This document shows, piece by piece, positions 33,901-43,367 of a stretch of 56,376 nt of DNA; positions within the stretch are counted from its first letter, which is position 1, and each line of letters opens with the position of its first letter. Where the stretch lies: NCBI GenBank assembly GCA_937934305.1, contig CALHAG010000008.1:1-56376 (forward strand). Direction: 5' to 3'. The notes under the pieces are model-generated. The model ran no database searches. It saw nothing but the letters and a program-made list of their open reading frames with translations, and was not told the origin of the DNA. Both the position numbers and the translations under genes were made by a program. Source of the stretch: Candidatus Caldarchaeum subterraneum. Lineage in GTDB: Archaea > Thermoproteota > Nitrososphaeria_A > Caldarchaeales > Caldarchaeaceae.

Positions 33901-34884
33901 GTGGTCGCCGGCGTTTTCGAGGCGCCCGCCAGCTCCGCCAACCTCGGCCCCGGATACGATGTTTTCTCACTGGCTCTTGAGAAACCGAGGCTAAGGCTCA
34001 GCATCGTTGCCGAGAATAGCGACGATGTTGAGGTAGAGCTGAAAGCAATTGGTAGGTACTGCTCCGAGATACCTGTCAACCTGGCTGAGAACGCCGCGGC
34101 GAAGGCGGCCGAGGCTGTGCTACGCTACAGGAAAATCTGCAAAAAACTTTCTCTGACAATAGATGCATCAATTCCACCTCGTAAGGGCCTTGGAGCAAGC
34201 GGGGCCGAAGCAGCGGCAGCGGTTTATGGACTCAACACTTTGCTTGAACTTGGGCTGACAAGGGAGGAGATGGTTGAACTTGCTTCAACAGCTGAGCCAG
34301 GACAGCATGCGGACAACGTTGCGGCGTCTCTCCTTGGAGGGTTCATCATCGCTCATCGAGACGAATTCGGGTTTAGCGTCCTATCGCTGAAGCCGCCGGA
34401 AAACCTCGGAGCCGTTTTGATAATCCCCGACGTAAAAAAAGAGTCAACCGCGGCCGCGAGAGAAGCTGTTCCCCAAAATGTGTCAACCTCTGTTCATGTC
34501 AAGATAGCTGCGGAGACAGCCTTGGCGGCCGCGGCTATTGCCCGAGGAGATGTTGACCTTTTTCTAAGAGCTGTTCTAGTGGACCCGCTTGTAGAGCCTG
34601 CGAGGGCCGACGCAGGAGTCTATGGTCGTGGTTATGATGCCCGTAAACTTTTGAGGGAGAAGCTGGAACTCTACAAGGGTTTTGGTGTTGCCATGGTTAT
34701 TAGCGGAGCAGGACCTTCGCGCCTGTTACTGTTCAACCGTGTAAAAAACACGGGGAAAGTGGGGGGGAGGCCTGTGGACAAGGCTGTGGAGAAAGTGGTT
34801 CAAGGATTGGATGAAGAGGGGATAAAAGTTCTCGAAATTCTTGAAACATTTCCAGACACCAAGGGCTGTGTAAAAATTTCCTGA
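33901..34884 (+). CDS. thrB: Homoserine kinase
   Basis: This is a 327-residue GHMP-family kinase. It phosphorylates homoserine in the threonine pathway. Motifs: SSANLGPGYD near residue 11, the ATP loop PPRKGLGASGAEAAAA (92-107), and a late SGAGPSRLLLF. These match archaeal ThrB. It starts at GTG, 6 bases after the preceding dehydrogenase, so the two are cotranscribed. The neighbour suggests amino-acid biosynthesis as the shared theme. Confidence 0.93.
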   Translation: MVAGVFEAPASSANLGPGYDVFSLALEKPRLRLSIVAENSDDVEVELKAIGRYCSEIPVNLAENAAAKAAEAVLRYRKICKKLSLTIDASIPPRKGLGASGAEAAAAVYGLNTLLELGLTREEMVELASTAEPGQHADNVAASLLGGFIIAHRDEFGFSVLSLKPPENLGAVLIIPDVKKESTAAAREAVPQNVSTSVHVKIAAETALAAAAIARGDVDLFLRAVLVDPLVEPARADAGVYGRGYDARKLLREKLELYKGFGVAMVISGAGPSRLLLFNRVKNTGKVGGRPVDKAVEKVVQGLDEEGIKVLEILETFPDTKGCVKIS

Positions 34885-34897
34885 ATACACCGGTCCT

Positions 34898-36055
34898 TTA
34901 TTCCTCCCGCAAAAGCTGGAAAACCTTCGCAAGCTGGTTGACCGAGGCCAGTATGAGGTCGGCCTCGTTCTCAAACATGTAGTCCAATCGCCTATAGTCG
35001 TTGTCAGTTACGCCGGCGAAGAGGAGGTTCTCTTGGCTGCTCAGAGCTCTCTGAAACATTATGTGGTCTTCTGCCGAGTTGCCGACGTATAGCTTAGGTT
35101 CATCGCCTCCGAGTCCTTTGAGAGCTTCGAGGAGAGGGATGGGGCTTGGTTTCTCGAGATAACTGTATTTGACTGGGTCTATGTTGATGTAGTCGCTGAT
35201 GAACATACACGCCTCCTTAACAAAATACCTGCTGAACTCACCCAGCGTTCTCCATGTCTCCCAGGAACCACGTCCCGTGCATATTCCCAGCCGTATTCCA
35301 TGCAGTGATAGTTTTTCGAGTGTGTCGCGGCTGACTATGAGTTTTTCCTCGTCAAGCTTTCCGGTAAAGGAGAAGAAAGGCCCCGCGTTCCTCACATTCT
35401 GAACATTCTCTGACCCGTAGAAGGCCTCGTCAAAAACAGTGGTCAACAGGCTCTCTCCATATCGTCCACCGGGTTTCAACACATCCTTGACCATATTCGT
35501 CAACTGCATGTCTATGCCGATTTTTTCCTCCAAAGTCGTTAAACCGGCCGCCGAACCTGAAAAAGACGCAACCTTTCTCGACAATTCTCTCAACCAGCTT
35601 TCAACGAGGGGGCCTGAAATATTCCCGCTGCTTTGCAGAATATTAGGCATCTCTGTGAAGGTTTTCGACCTAAGCTCAGCCATTCTCTCCCAAACTTTGT
35701 CATCCAACTCAGCCGAAATTCGGTCCACAAGCCACTCGACCAGCAGCTGGATAGTGTTTGCGTCGTTGTTGAAGCTACCTATTGCCCTTATGTCATAGAT
35801 TGTCTCCTGCCTGATAGATGAAGCATCCACCGTGTAGCCTGTCAACATATGTGTCAGAAAAGCGGTCACCTCCTGGATAACCTTGTCATATGAGGTCTTC
35901 TCGTCAATCAACACACCATCACAGTCAAAAATTACACCATCTACCCTGGAGAGAGGCTCCAGTGCTGAGTATTTCACGTAGATTGTGCCCATGCCTGTCC
36001 TGTACTCCAGATATTTTCTCTCAGGGGGTTCCAAGGTCCTCCCAAGATGCTGCAT
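34898..36055 (-). CDS. HAD-superfamily hydrolase
   Basis: This 385-residue protein has HAD motif I FDCDGVLIDE (D44, D46), a late motif with ICTGRGSWETW, and motif III/IV around YVGNSAEDH. It is a phosphatase-type HAD enzyme with a long helical cap of about 200 residues (roughly 55-255). The first 25 residues may not be translated, as an ATG at residue 22 gives an alternative start. The substrate is unknown. It is convergent with thrB at a 13-base gap. Confidence 0.82.
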   Translation of the reverse strand: MQHLGRTLEPPERKYLEYRTGMGTIYVKYSALEPLSRVDGVIFDCDGVLIDEKTSYDKVIQEVTAFLTHMLTGYTVDASSIRQETIYDIRAIGSFNNDANTIQLLVEWLVDRISAELDDKVWERMAELRSKTFTEMPNILQSSGNISGPLVESWLRELSRKVASFSGSAAGLTTLEEKIGIDMQLTNMVKDVLKPGGRYGESLLTTVFDEAFYGSENVQNVRNAGPFFSFTGKLDEEKLIVSRDTLEKLSLHGIRLGICTGRGSWETWRTLGEFSRYFVKEACMFISDYINIDPVKYSYLEKPSPIPLLEALKGLGGDEPKLYVGNSAEDHIMFQRALSSQENLLFAGVTDNDYRRLDYMFENEADLILASVNQLAKVFQLLREE

Positions 36056-36073
36056 TAGATGATGTATCTTAAA

Positions 36074-36083
36074 GATTTTTAAG
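36074..36083. promoter_or_regulatory. Shared TATA box for the HAD gene and the cupin gene
   Basis: GATTTTTAAG is about 27 bases before the rightward cupin ATG (36106) and about 24 bases before the leftward HAD ATG (36055). The same box, read on either strand, could serve both leaderless genes. A second AT-rich box (ATCTTTAAG, minus strand) overlaps it. Confidence 0.5.
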
Positions 36084-36105
36084 CTGTTCAGGGATTCGGA
36101 ATGAC

Positions 36106-36465
36106 ATGTCTAAGGTGCGAAGCGTTTGTTGGGATGACTTGGCTTGGGAGAAGGTTCGCGACGATTTTCATAGGAAGATAGTTTCAGGTGAGAGGGTGAT
36201 GGTTGCGAAGCTGTTGCTTAAGAAGGGGGCCCGTGTCCAGATGCACAGGCATGAGAATGAACAGCTCACGGTGGTTCTTGAAGGGAGCATAAAATTCTGG
36301 TTCGACGATAACACGGAACTCGTCGCGAAAAACGGTGATGTGGTCGTTATTCCGTCAAACGTCGGACACGCGGCCGAAGCCCTCGAGGACACGGTGACTT
36401 TTGACATTTTTGCACCACCGCGTGAAGACTGGTTAAAGGGACGGGACCATTATCTACGCCAATAG
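36106..36465 (+). CDS. Small cupin protein
   Basis: This 119-residue single-domain cupin has metal ligands H47-x-H49-x3-Q53 and H88 (HRHENEQ and NVGHAA). It would be a small metal-binding protein, possibly an isomerase, dioxygenase or sensor. The family does not reveal the substrate. It ends 3 bases from the convergent SWIM gene. Confidence 0.88.
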   Translation: MSKVRSVCWDDLAWEKVRDDFHRKIVSGERVMVAKLLLKKGARVQMHRHENEQLTVVLEGSIKFWFDDNTELVAKNGDVVVIPSNVGHAAEALEDTVTFDIFAPPREDWLKGRDHYLRQ

Positions 36466-36468
36466 CCC

Positions 36469-36813
36469 CTAAGCCTTTTCGTAGAAAACCCATTCATTCA
36501 TCAGCCTTTCATGCCACTCAATCGTCTCCTCTATGACCGTGTATATCTCCGTAATCTGGGCTATTTTGACTGCGAGAAGATGGTAGCACATGGGCTTCTC
36601 ATGGCTCATGACTCTGAAGAAAAAGTCTTCACAGCTGCAGTAACCGGCCTCGGGTAACACAAGATAGTCTCGTGTTTTTCCGACAACCACCCACCTCACT
36701 CTGTCACCGGGCTTGAAAACATACTTCTTTACACGCTTAGCCTTCACGGTTTCGTAAGCCTCTTGGAAAAGCTCCGGGTTCTCTTTCTCCAGCTTCGATA
36801 GATCGGTGTTCAA
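36469..36813 (-). CDS. SWIM zinc-finger protein
   Basis: This 114-residue protein has the SWIM motif C59-x-C61-x14-C76-x-H78 (CSCEDFFF and MCYHLLA). SWIM fingers bind DNA or proteins and occur in recombination factors. It overlaps the metallophosphoesterase gene by 4 bases, so it is cotranslated with top6A and that nuclease-like gene. A role in DNA repair or recombination is likely but unproven. Confidence 0.82.
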   Translation of the reverse strand: MNTDLSKLEKENPELFQEAYETVKAKRVKKYVFKPGDRVRWVVVGKTRDYLVLPEAGYCSCEDFFFRVMSHEKPMCYHLLAVKIAQITEIYTVIEETIEWHERLMNEWVFYEKA

Positions 36814-37595
36814 CTAACCAGCCTCCGCAGGTCTGCAAGTGTGCCCAGAAAGGCCCCGTCGAGCCCTATGACCTCCGCCTCTTCGAGGTGGAAAGCTCCT
36901 GACCTCAGTAACGGGCCTCTTGTTAGGCTGCTTTGGCTGAGCTCTGTGACAGATCTTCCCTGCATGATTTTGTTGAAGCTCGGCATGATGATGAGGGAGA
37001 CCTCGCTACTTGCCTGTGGAGCATCTGTTTTGAAAAGCTTTGTGAAAAGTTTTCTCCTGTCACCTCGGATTTTCAGCCAGACGCCCATTCTTACAGATGA
37101 GCCGCCACGTCCGATTTTTAGAACTGGGTGTAGATGTCCTGTCACAATAACATCCATAGAGGCCACTTGGATTGAGGGCTTTACATGTCCATGGGTAAAC
37201 CCGACAGATTCCTCCTCTACAACAAACCCGTCCGCCCTACATAACGTGGCATGGCCCGTCAAAACTTTCTCAATCTTTCCATCATGGTTTCCGGGAAGGA
37301 TTATCAACTCATCGACCAGACTCTTAACCGGCTTAACAAACCTCGGAAGAACCTCGTACTCAAGCCTTGAAGGGCCTTGGACGTTGTGTTTAAGGTCGCC
37401 GACCACAACCAGTCTTTTCGCCCCCGTCGACTTTATTACTGACACTAATTCTTCGACTATTTTGATGCTTTGGAGAGGGACGCGGACGCCTTTGCTCCGA
37501 AGCTCCTCCTCAAACCCGAGGTGGAGGTCAGCGACTGCAAGTGTTTTAACTGGTTTTTCGAGTAGCAGCGCACCATGGCCCTCGACGAGTCTCAT
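36810..37595 (-). CDS. Metallophosphoesterase of the archaeal TIGR00024 type
   Basis: This 261-residue protein has the five calcineurin-type metal motifs in order: ADLHLG (D23, H25), GDLKHN, PGNHDG, THGH and TGHLHP. Related proteins may act on nucleic acids. Position between top6A and the SWIM gene, with 4-base overlaps on both sides, points to a DNA transaction. Confidence 0.87.
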   Translation of the reverse strand: MRLVEGHGALLLEKPVKTLAVADLHLGFEEELRSKGVRVPLQSIKIVEELVSVIKSTGAKRLVVVGDLKHNVQGPSRLEYEVLPRFVKPVKSLVDELIILPGNHDGKIEKVLTGHATLCRADGFVVEEESVGFTHGHVKPSIQVASMDVIVTGHLHPVLKIGRGGSSVRMGVWLKIRGDRRKLFTKLFKTDAPQASSEVSLIIMPSFNKIMQGRSVTELSQSSLTRGPLLRSGAFHLEEAEVIGLDGAFLGTLADLRRLVS

Positions 37596-38689
37596 GACTT
37601 TGTCAGCTCAGCGAGCTTCTCGGGCAGGTAGTCGGACACTATGTATTCGAGTCCGTAGCGGCTGAGTGCCTCGAGCTCCGCTTTTTTCTGCAGTTTTTTG
37701 AAGTTGCTTATTTCACGTTTCCAGGGGTCTGAGAGATAGCGGGGGTCTTTCTCCAGCTCAGCTACCCGGCGAATGTCTTCGTCGTTGAACTTCATGGCGG
37801 GGAGTTTATACTTTGTTATGTCGCTGGCCCAGAGGCCGGCCCAGACAGCGTCGGGTACGTTTAGTTCTCTGACATGTGCGGAGAGGGCTGAGCCAAAGAC
37901 TATGACGCTCGCTATATGCATACCCCATGGGTCGGCGTCGGTGAAGATGTAGACAGGCAACCCCAGCTCCGTGTTGAGTCTTCGTATGAATTTTCGCGTG
38001 GCCCGTGGAGCTTGACCCGCTGTATGCACAACTATCGCCTTATACTTGGATGGCACGTTTTCCTCGAGAAACCTCTGATATATCGCGCCTTTCTCGACCA
38101 CGAAAACCTGTTTGGCGGATGTTTTTACGAACTTGGCCGTGGTCATGGCTGGCCCTATCATAGCTCCGTCCGGAATTGTTGTGAGGTCCAGCCTCCTTCC
38201 CTCATAGCCCGGCACATCATATTCTATCGTCAGGGGGCCGAAGACGCTTGAACGCTCCTCGGGATAGATGTTAAAATCTTCGCGCACAGTGCCTATGATG
38301 GTTTCGAGCTCTGTGACCGCTTCGTCGCTTTCCTGCTGGTCCTCAAAGTCTACTTCGTAGCCGAGGGCGTTGTAGAACGCGTCTCTCAGGGTGCTGGTTT
38401 TTCTTGAGCGTATGAGCTGTGATGCGAACATGGCCATCCAGCTGAGCTGAGCAAGCGGCCGAAGATGCTTGATGTTTCTGGCTGTTCTAACAATCTTCCG
38501 CTCCCCTAGCACATATTGTCTGAGCTGAGGATTGTATTCGATGTTGGATGTTGTTCTAGCCGGGATGGCTACTTCAGGAAATTCTCCACGCTCAATGCTC
38601 TTGATGAGTGTTTCAGCAAACTTTGTAATGCTTCTGAGAACCTTGTCTCTCGTGTCATCCTTTTTTTGGAGAGGTTTTGCTTTGGTCAC
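37592..38689 (-). CDS. top6A: DNA topoisomerase VI subunit A
   Basis: This 365-residue type IIB topoisomerase subunit A is the homologue of Spo11. The catalytic tyrosine is Y106 (TLRDAFYNALGY). The Toprim metal residues are E199 (VVEKGAIY) and D251/D253 (FTDADPWGM). It cuts both strands of DNA and needs the ATPase subunit B, which is not next to it here. The archaeal order top6B-top6A is broken, as nuoN lies upstream instead. Confidence 0.96.
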   Translation of the reverse strand: MTKAKPLQKKDDTRDKVLRSITKFAETLIKSIERGEFPEVAIPARTTSNIEYNPQLRQYVLGERKIVRTARNIKHLRPLAQLSWMAMFASQLIRSRKTSTLRDAFYNALGYEVDFEDQQESDEAVTELETIIGTVREDFNIYPEERSSVFGPLTIEYDVPGYEGRRLDLTTIPDGAMIGPAMTTAKFVKTSAKQVFVVEKGAIYQRFLEENVPSKYKAIVVHTAGQAPRATRKFIRRLNTELGLPVYIFTDADPWGMHIASVIVFGSALSAHVRELNVPDAVWAGLWASDITKYKLPAMKFNDEDIRRVAELEKDPRYLSDPWKREISNFKKLQKKAELEALSRYGLEYIVSDYLPEKLAELTKS

Positions 38690-38720
38690 CGCTATGCTAT
38701 GGTTTAAGCTGTTCTTAAGT

Positions 38721-40181
38721 CTAAGCCATTAAGATGGTGGAGATTGTTAGGGCTGCGTCAAGGAAGGGTGTCGGGTAGACGCCTATGACTATTGCTGATG
38801 CCGCTAGTACTAGTAGTGAGAACCGCATACCCATTGTCACCGGCTTTTTGATTTGGAGTGTATTGGATGGTTCTTTGAGGAAAATTGTTTGGACGAGTCT
38901 CATGTAGTATGCTACGCTGACCAAGATGTTGATTATCATGACCGCGGCTAGGATTGAGTAGATGCCGCCTGCTTGTAGGGCTGCCGTGACTATGGTGAAC
39001 TCGCTCCAGAAGACGTTTAGACCGGGTATGCCGGCTAGCGAGAAGGCGCCTATGCCGAAGCAGGTGGCTGCGAGAGGCAGTTTCTTACCGATTCCAGCTA
39101 GGTCATCTAATCGCCGTGTCTGAGCCGCGTGTATGAATGCTCCAGCCCCGAGGAAGAGCAGAGCCTTCATGAGAGCGTGGTTGAGAACATGAAATATTCC
39201 GCCCGTTAACCCGGTAACAGTCGCTATGCTTATACCAAATACGATGTAGCCGATATGCGCTATGGAACTGAAGGCCAGCAACCTCTTGACATCTTCCTGC
39301 ATAAGCGCCAACAGGTTCCCCAAAGACATGGTCAAGACGGCGAAAACAGCCAACCCCAGCTGCCAACCGAAGAGACTCGGCGTAAACACTCCCATCAACA
39401 CCCTTATCATCGCGTAAACACCCGCCTTGATCACCACGCCAGAAAGCATGGCGCTGATTGGGCTGGGTGCCGCCGGATGAGCGTCGGGGAGCCAAGAATG
39501 AAACGGAGCCATCGCTGCGTTGACGCCGAACCCTGTGATGAGTAGAGCGATTGCGAGATAAGCCCATGGCTCGGCTGCAACAGCCTGTGACGCGAGGGCC
39601 TCTCCGAGCCTAGTCAGCTCAAGGGTGCCTGCGAGGCCATACATCAGCGACATCCCGAAAAGTATCGCGGCAGCTCCCGCGGCGCTCATTATGAGGTACT
39701 TTAGCGAGGCCTCCACAGCCTCCCACGTCCTGTACCTGAATGCGACGAGGAGGTATGAGGAGATTGACATCATCTCCCAGAAAATGAAGAAGGTGAAGAG
39801 GTCGCCTGAGTAAACCACTCCCACCAACCCCGTCACCAAAATCATCAGAAGGGGGTAGAACTCGGGTTTACGCTCCTCGACGTAGCCGAAGGAAAACAAA
39901 GTCGAAAGCAGACCAACAACTAGGAAGATTAATGCAAGAAATATCGAGAGGCCATCCACGTATATCTGCGAGCCCGGAGACCCGTAGGAAACTGTGTAAA
40001 CCTTTCCCGCGAAAATTTCCGAAGCCTGAGTCAAGGCAATAGCCGTCGCAGCCGCCAAGGCTACAGCGGTGTATACCTCAACAACTCTTGGCTTGTTCAA
40101 ACCTCTGCCAACCAGTGAAAAAACAGGTGAGAGGAGTGTGAAAATTATCAGGGCGTTTAGGGATGGGGTGAAGTCTATCAT
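38721..40181 (-). CDS. nuoN: NuoN-like proton-pumping subunit of complex I
   Basis: This 486-residue membrane protein has about 14 helices and the antiporter core FFIFWEMMSISSYLLVAF, then FHSWLPDAHPAAPSPISAML, then HVLNHALMKALLFLGAGA. It lies over 18 kb from nuoM. It could also be a MrpD or HyfB-like subunit, since these share the same core. The short C-terminus and the order of motifs make NuoN the best guess. Confidence 0.85.
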   Translation of the reverse strand: MIDFTPSLNALIIFTLLSPVFSLVGRGLNKPRVVEVYTAVALAAATAIALTQASEIFAGKVYTVSYGSPGSQIYVDGLSIFLALIFLVVGLLSTLFSFGYVEERKPEFYPLLMILVTGLVGVVYSGDLFTFFIFWEMMSISSYLLVAFRYRTWEAVEASLKYLIMSAAGAAAILFGMSLMYGLAGTLELTRLGEALASQAVAAEPWAYLAIALLITGFGVNAAMAPFHSWLPDAHPAAPSPISAMLSGVVIKAGVYAMIRVLMGVFTPSLFGWQLGLAVFAVLTMSLGNLLALMQEDVKRLLAFSSIAHIGYIVFGISIATVTGLTGGIFHVLNHALMKALLFLGAGAFIHAAQTRRLDDLAGIGKKLPLAATCFGIGAFSLAGIPGLNVFWSEFTIVTAALQAGGIYSILAAVMIINILVSVAYYMRLVQTIFLKEPSNTLQIKKPVTMGMRFSLLVLAASAIVIGVYPTPFLDAALTISTILMA

Positions 40182-40223
40182 CGAGACTCGTTTATTCGGT
40201 TCTACAGCGGCTTTTTAAGATAA

Positions 40224-43200
40224 TCAGGAGCAGCCCGTTGTGGCTCCGCAATTGGTGCAGACGTAGCAGCTGCCGCTTCTGGCCATTATGCTTCCGCATT
40301 CTCTACACGCGGGGGCATCGGGCGCAGGTGTCGCGGAAACTCTCTTCAAAGTCTCTTCTCCTGCAACAACCGGCGTCTCAATAGGCGCCTCGGATATGCC
40401 CAGCTCAGCTATCTCGCTTTCCGGCAGAAACTTCAGCGCAAGCCATCTGAAAACATAGTCCACAACCGATTTCGCGAAACGTATCTGAGGGTTGTCGGTG
40501 TAGCCCATGGGCTCAAACCGCGTGTGTATAAACTTCTCAACCAAAACACGCAAAGGAACACCGTACTGTAAAGCTATCGAGGTCACGATTGAGAAGGAAT
40601 CCATCAAACCTGCTAGAGTGCTTCCCTCCTTAGCCATCTTGATGAATATTTCGCCCGGTGTACCGTCTTCGTAGAGTCCGACCGTTATGTATCCTTCCTG
40701 TTCTCCGACCCTGAACTTGTGTGTGATGGCTTTTCTCTCAGCGGGTAGACGGCGGCGAACCGGTCGAGGCGCCTGCTCCTCGGTTTTCTTAGCTGTTGTC
40801 AAGGGCTGGGAAAGCTTGCTCCCATCCCTGTAGATGGCTATGCACTTTAGTCCAAGCCTCCACGCATCCATGTAAACCTCAGCCACATCCTCCACCGTCG
40901 CCTCGTTAGGCATGTTCACAGTCTTGCTTATCGCTCCGCTGAGAAACGGCTGGATAGCGGCCATCATCAAGATATGTGCCCTGTAGTGGACAAAGCGTTT
41001 ACCCTTCCGCCCCGCTGGAACAGCGCAGTCAAACACTGGAATGTGCTCGGGCTTGATATGCGGCGCACCCTCCACCGTCAAGGAGCCGCAGATAACATCT
41101 TCCGAAACTCTAATCTCATCGTCGCTGAAGCCGAGATACTTGAGCAGTGAAAAGTCCGGTCTCTTGTAGACATTCTCGGGGATGCCGAGTCTCTTCATGG
41201 CTTCGACACCGAGTGTATGCGGGTTGATGACATCACTCAAACGAGTAGCCGACACCAGTAGCTGCTCTATCTTCTGCAACTCAACCTCTGTCAATCCCCT
41301 CTTCTTCAACGAGTTGTAGTTGATGGGCTGATTGCCGTGTAAAGTGTTTGTCCCGATTACGTATTCTATGATGTCTCTGATTTGTTTCTCGCTGTACCCC
41401 AGTTTTCTCAGAGCGGGTTCAAGAGACCTGTTGACAAGCTTGAAATAGCCTCCGCCCACCAGCTTCTTCAGCTTCACGAGGGAGAAGTCCGGCTCTACGC
41501 CGAGAGTGTCGCAGTCCATCAAAAGCCCAATTGTCCCCGTCGGCGCTATCAGGGTTGCCTGAGCGTTTCTGACGCCGTATTTCTCCGCCATCGCGACAGC
41601 ACGGTCCCAGCTGGCCCTCGCCTCATCGAGAAGATACTTTGGAGCCAGCTCAAGCGGTGGTAGATGCGGCTTAATCTCAAGTCCCTCATATTCATGGGGC
41701 TTGGCTTGGTAAATGGCTCTACGGTGGTTGTTCAAAACCCTGAGAACATGGACACGGTTTTTCTCAAACTCTTCAAACGGGCCCGCAATACTCGCTATCT
41801 CCGCAGATGTCGCATAAACCTCGCCGGTCATCAAAGCCGTTATAACGGCGGCGACTGCGCGGCCCTCGTCACTATCATAAGGTAACCCCATTCTCATCAG
41901 CAATCCGCCAAGGTTGGCGTACCCGAGGCCAAGACTCCTAGTCTTGTAGCTCATCTCCGCAATCTCTGGGCTGGGATACTGAGCCATCCCAACCGTTATC
42001 TCAAGCACTATCGTCCAAAGCCGTACAGCGTGTCTAAAGGCTTCCACATCGAACACACCTTTTTCCTCGTCGTAGAATTTTACGAGGTTGAGGGATGCGA
42101 GGTTGCAGGCTGTGTTGTCGAGGAAGTTGAACTCCGAGCAGGGATTGGTTGCGTTTATTCTACCGGTCTCGGGACAGGTGTTCCACTCGTTAATCGTGGT
42201 GTCGAACTGTAGACCTGGGTCTGCGCAAGCCCAAGCAGCTTTCGCAATCTTCTCCCAGAGATAACGGGCTTTGACAAACTTGGCGGGTTTGCCGTCTGTT
42301 CTCCGTATAAGCGCCCAGTCCCTGTCCTCGAGAACGGCGCGCATAAACTCGTTAGTAACTCTGACAGAGTTGTTTGAGTTCTGGCCCGAAACGGTTTGGT
42401 ATGCTTCGCCTTCGAAATCAGGTGAATATCCTGCGGCAACCAACGCGGCGACCTTCTGCTCCTCCTTCATCTTCCAGTCGATGAAATCCTCTATCTCAGG
42501 GTGGTCGATGTTTAGCACAACCATCTTGGCCGCTCTCCGCGTCGTCCCACCTGATTTGATGGAGCCGGCCACGGCGTCTCCAACCTTGAGGAACGACATA
42601 ACACCGCTTGAGACACCTCCACCCGAAAGAGGCTCACCCTTGGCCCTCAAAGTAGAGTAGTTGCAGCCCTCGCCGCTTCCATACTTGTAGATACGAGCCT
42701 GCTTAACCCATGTATCCATGATGCCTCCCGGGTTAACCAAGTCATCCTTGATGGAGAGGATGAAACATGCATGCGCCTGTGGCCGCGAATAGGCATCCTT
42801 CGAAGGAACAACCTGTTTAAGCTCCTCATCATAGTAGTAGTGGCCCTGGGGTGGGCCAGTTATGCCGTAGGCCCAGTGAAGCCCTGTGTTGAACCACTGC
42901 GGAGAGTTAGGCGCACATATCTGGCTTATCAGCATATACTCTATCTCGTCTTGGAAAGCTTGTGCATCTTCTTGTGAGGCGAAATAGTTGAACCGTTCTC
43001 CCCAGTATCTCCAGCAACCGGCCAGTCTCCTAACAACCTGTTTAAGTGACCTCTCAGGCCCCAGCACGGGTTTGCCGTCTTTGTCGAGAATCGGGTTACC
43101 GTATTCGTCATACTGGGGAACACCTGTTTTCCGAAAATATTTCTGCGCAAGAATGTCGGTCGCCACCTGCGACCAGAAGCTGGGGACCTCGACATCTTTC

Positions 43201-43346
43201 ATCTCGAAAATGACGTTGCCAGCCAAGTCCCTTATTTGAGAAGTCCTCCTCTCCCACTTGAAGTAGGAGAAGACATCACGTCCATCGGTGTAGAAACGAT
43301 TTATCTTCAAACCCTTTGAAGCTCCCTTCTGCTCCACAATAGTCAT
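40224..43346 (-). CDS. nrdJ: Adenosylcobalamin-dependent ribonucleotide reductase (class II)
   Basis: This 1040-residue single-chain enzyme makes deoxyribonucleotides with vitamin B12. Features: ICAPNSPQWFNTGLHWAYG near the N-terminus, the NPCSEF active-site motif, ATLIAPTGTIGLLMDCDTLG, and a C-terminal zinc-ribbon (CRECGS, then CYVCTNCGATTGC) typical of archaeal and related B12 enzymes. A GTG start 4 codons upstream (43358) is possible, but the TATA box at 43368-43375 lies 25 bases before the ATG at 43346, so I use that. Oxygen independence fits a cell that sees both oxic and anoxic states. Confidence 0.96.
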   Translation of the reverse strand: MTIVEQKGASKGLKINRFYTDGRDVFSYFKWERRTSQIRDLAGNVIFEMKDVEVPSFWSQVATDILAQKYFRKTGVPQYDEYGNPILDKDGKPVLGPERSLKQVVRRLAGCWRYWGERFNYFASQEDAQAFQDEIEYMLISQICAPNSPQWFNTGLHWAYGITGPPQGHYYYDEELKQVVPSKDAYSRPQAHACFILSIKDDLVNPGGIMDTWVKQARIYKYGSGEGCNYSTLRAKGEPLSGGGVSSGVMSFLKVGDAVAGSIKSGGTTRRAAKMVVLNIDHPEIEDFIDWKMKEEQKVAALVAAGYSPDFEGEAYQTVSGQNSNNSVRVTNEFMRAVLEDRDWALIRRTDGKPAKFVKARYLWEKIAKAAWACADPGLQFDTTINEWNTCPETGRINATNPCSEFNFLDNTACNLASLNLVKFYDEEKGVFDVEAFRHAVRLWTIVLEITVGMAQYPSPEIAEMSYKTRSLGLGYANLGGLLMRMGLPYDSDEGRAVAAVITALMTGEVYATSAEIASIAGPFEEFEKNRVHVLRVLNNHRRAIYQAKPHEYEGLEIKPHLPPLELAPKYLLDEARASWDRAVAMAEKYGVRNAQATLIAPTGTIGLLMDCDTLGVEPDFSLVKLKKLVGGGYFKLVNRSLEPALRKLGYSEKQIRDIIEYVIGTNTLHGNQPINYNSLKKRGLTEVELQKIEQLLVSATRLSDVINPHTLGVEAMKRLGIPENVYKRPDFSLLKYLGFSDDEIRVSEDVICGSLTVEGAPHIKPEHIPVFDCAVPAGRKGKRFVHYRAHILMMAAIQPFLSGAISKTVNMPNEATVEDVAEVYMDAWRLGLKCIAIYRDGSKLSQPLTTAKKTEEQAPRPVRRRLPAERKAITHKFRVGEQEGYITVGLYEDGTPGEIFIKMAKEGSTLAGLMDSFSIVTSIALQYGVPLRVLVEKFIHTRFEPMGYTDNPQIRFAKSVVDYVFRWLALKFLPESEIAELGISEAPIETPVVAGEETLKRVSATPAPDAPACRECGSIMARSGSCYVCTNCGATTGCS

Positions 43347-43367
43347 GACCTCAATCACTCATAATGC

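Noticed and set aside
43347-43358. GTG at 43358 as the start of the ribonucleotide reductase
   Set aside because: It is only about 13 bases from the TATA box; the ATG at 43346 is at the expected distance.
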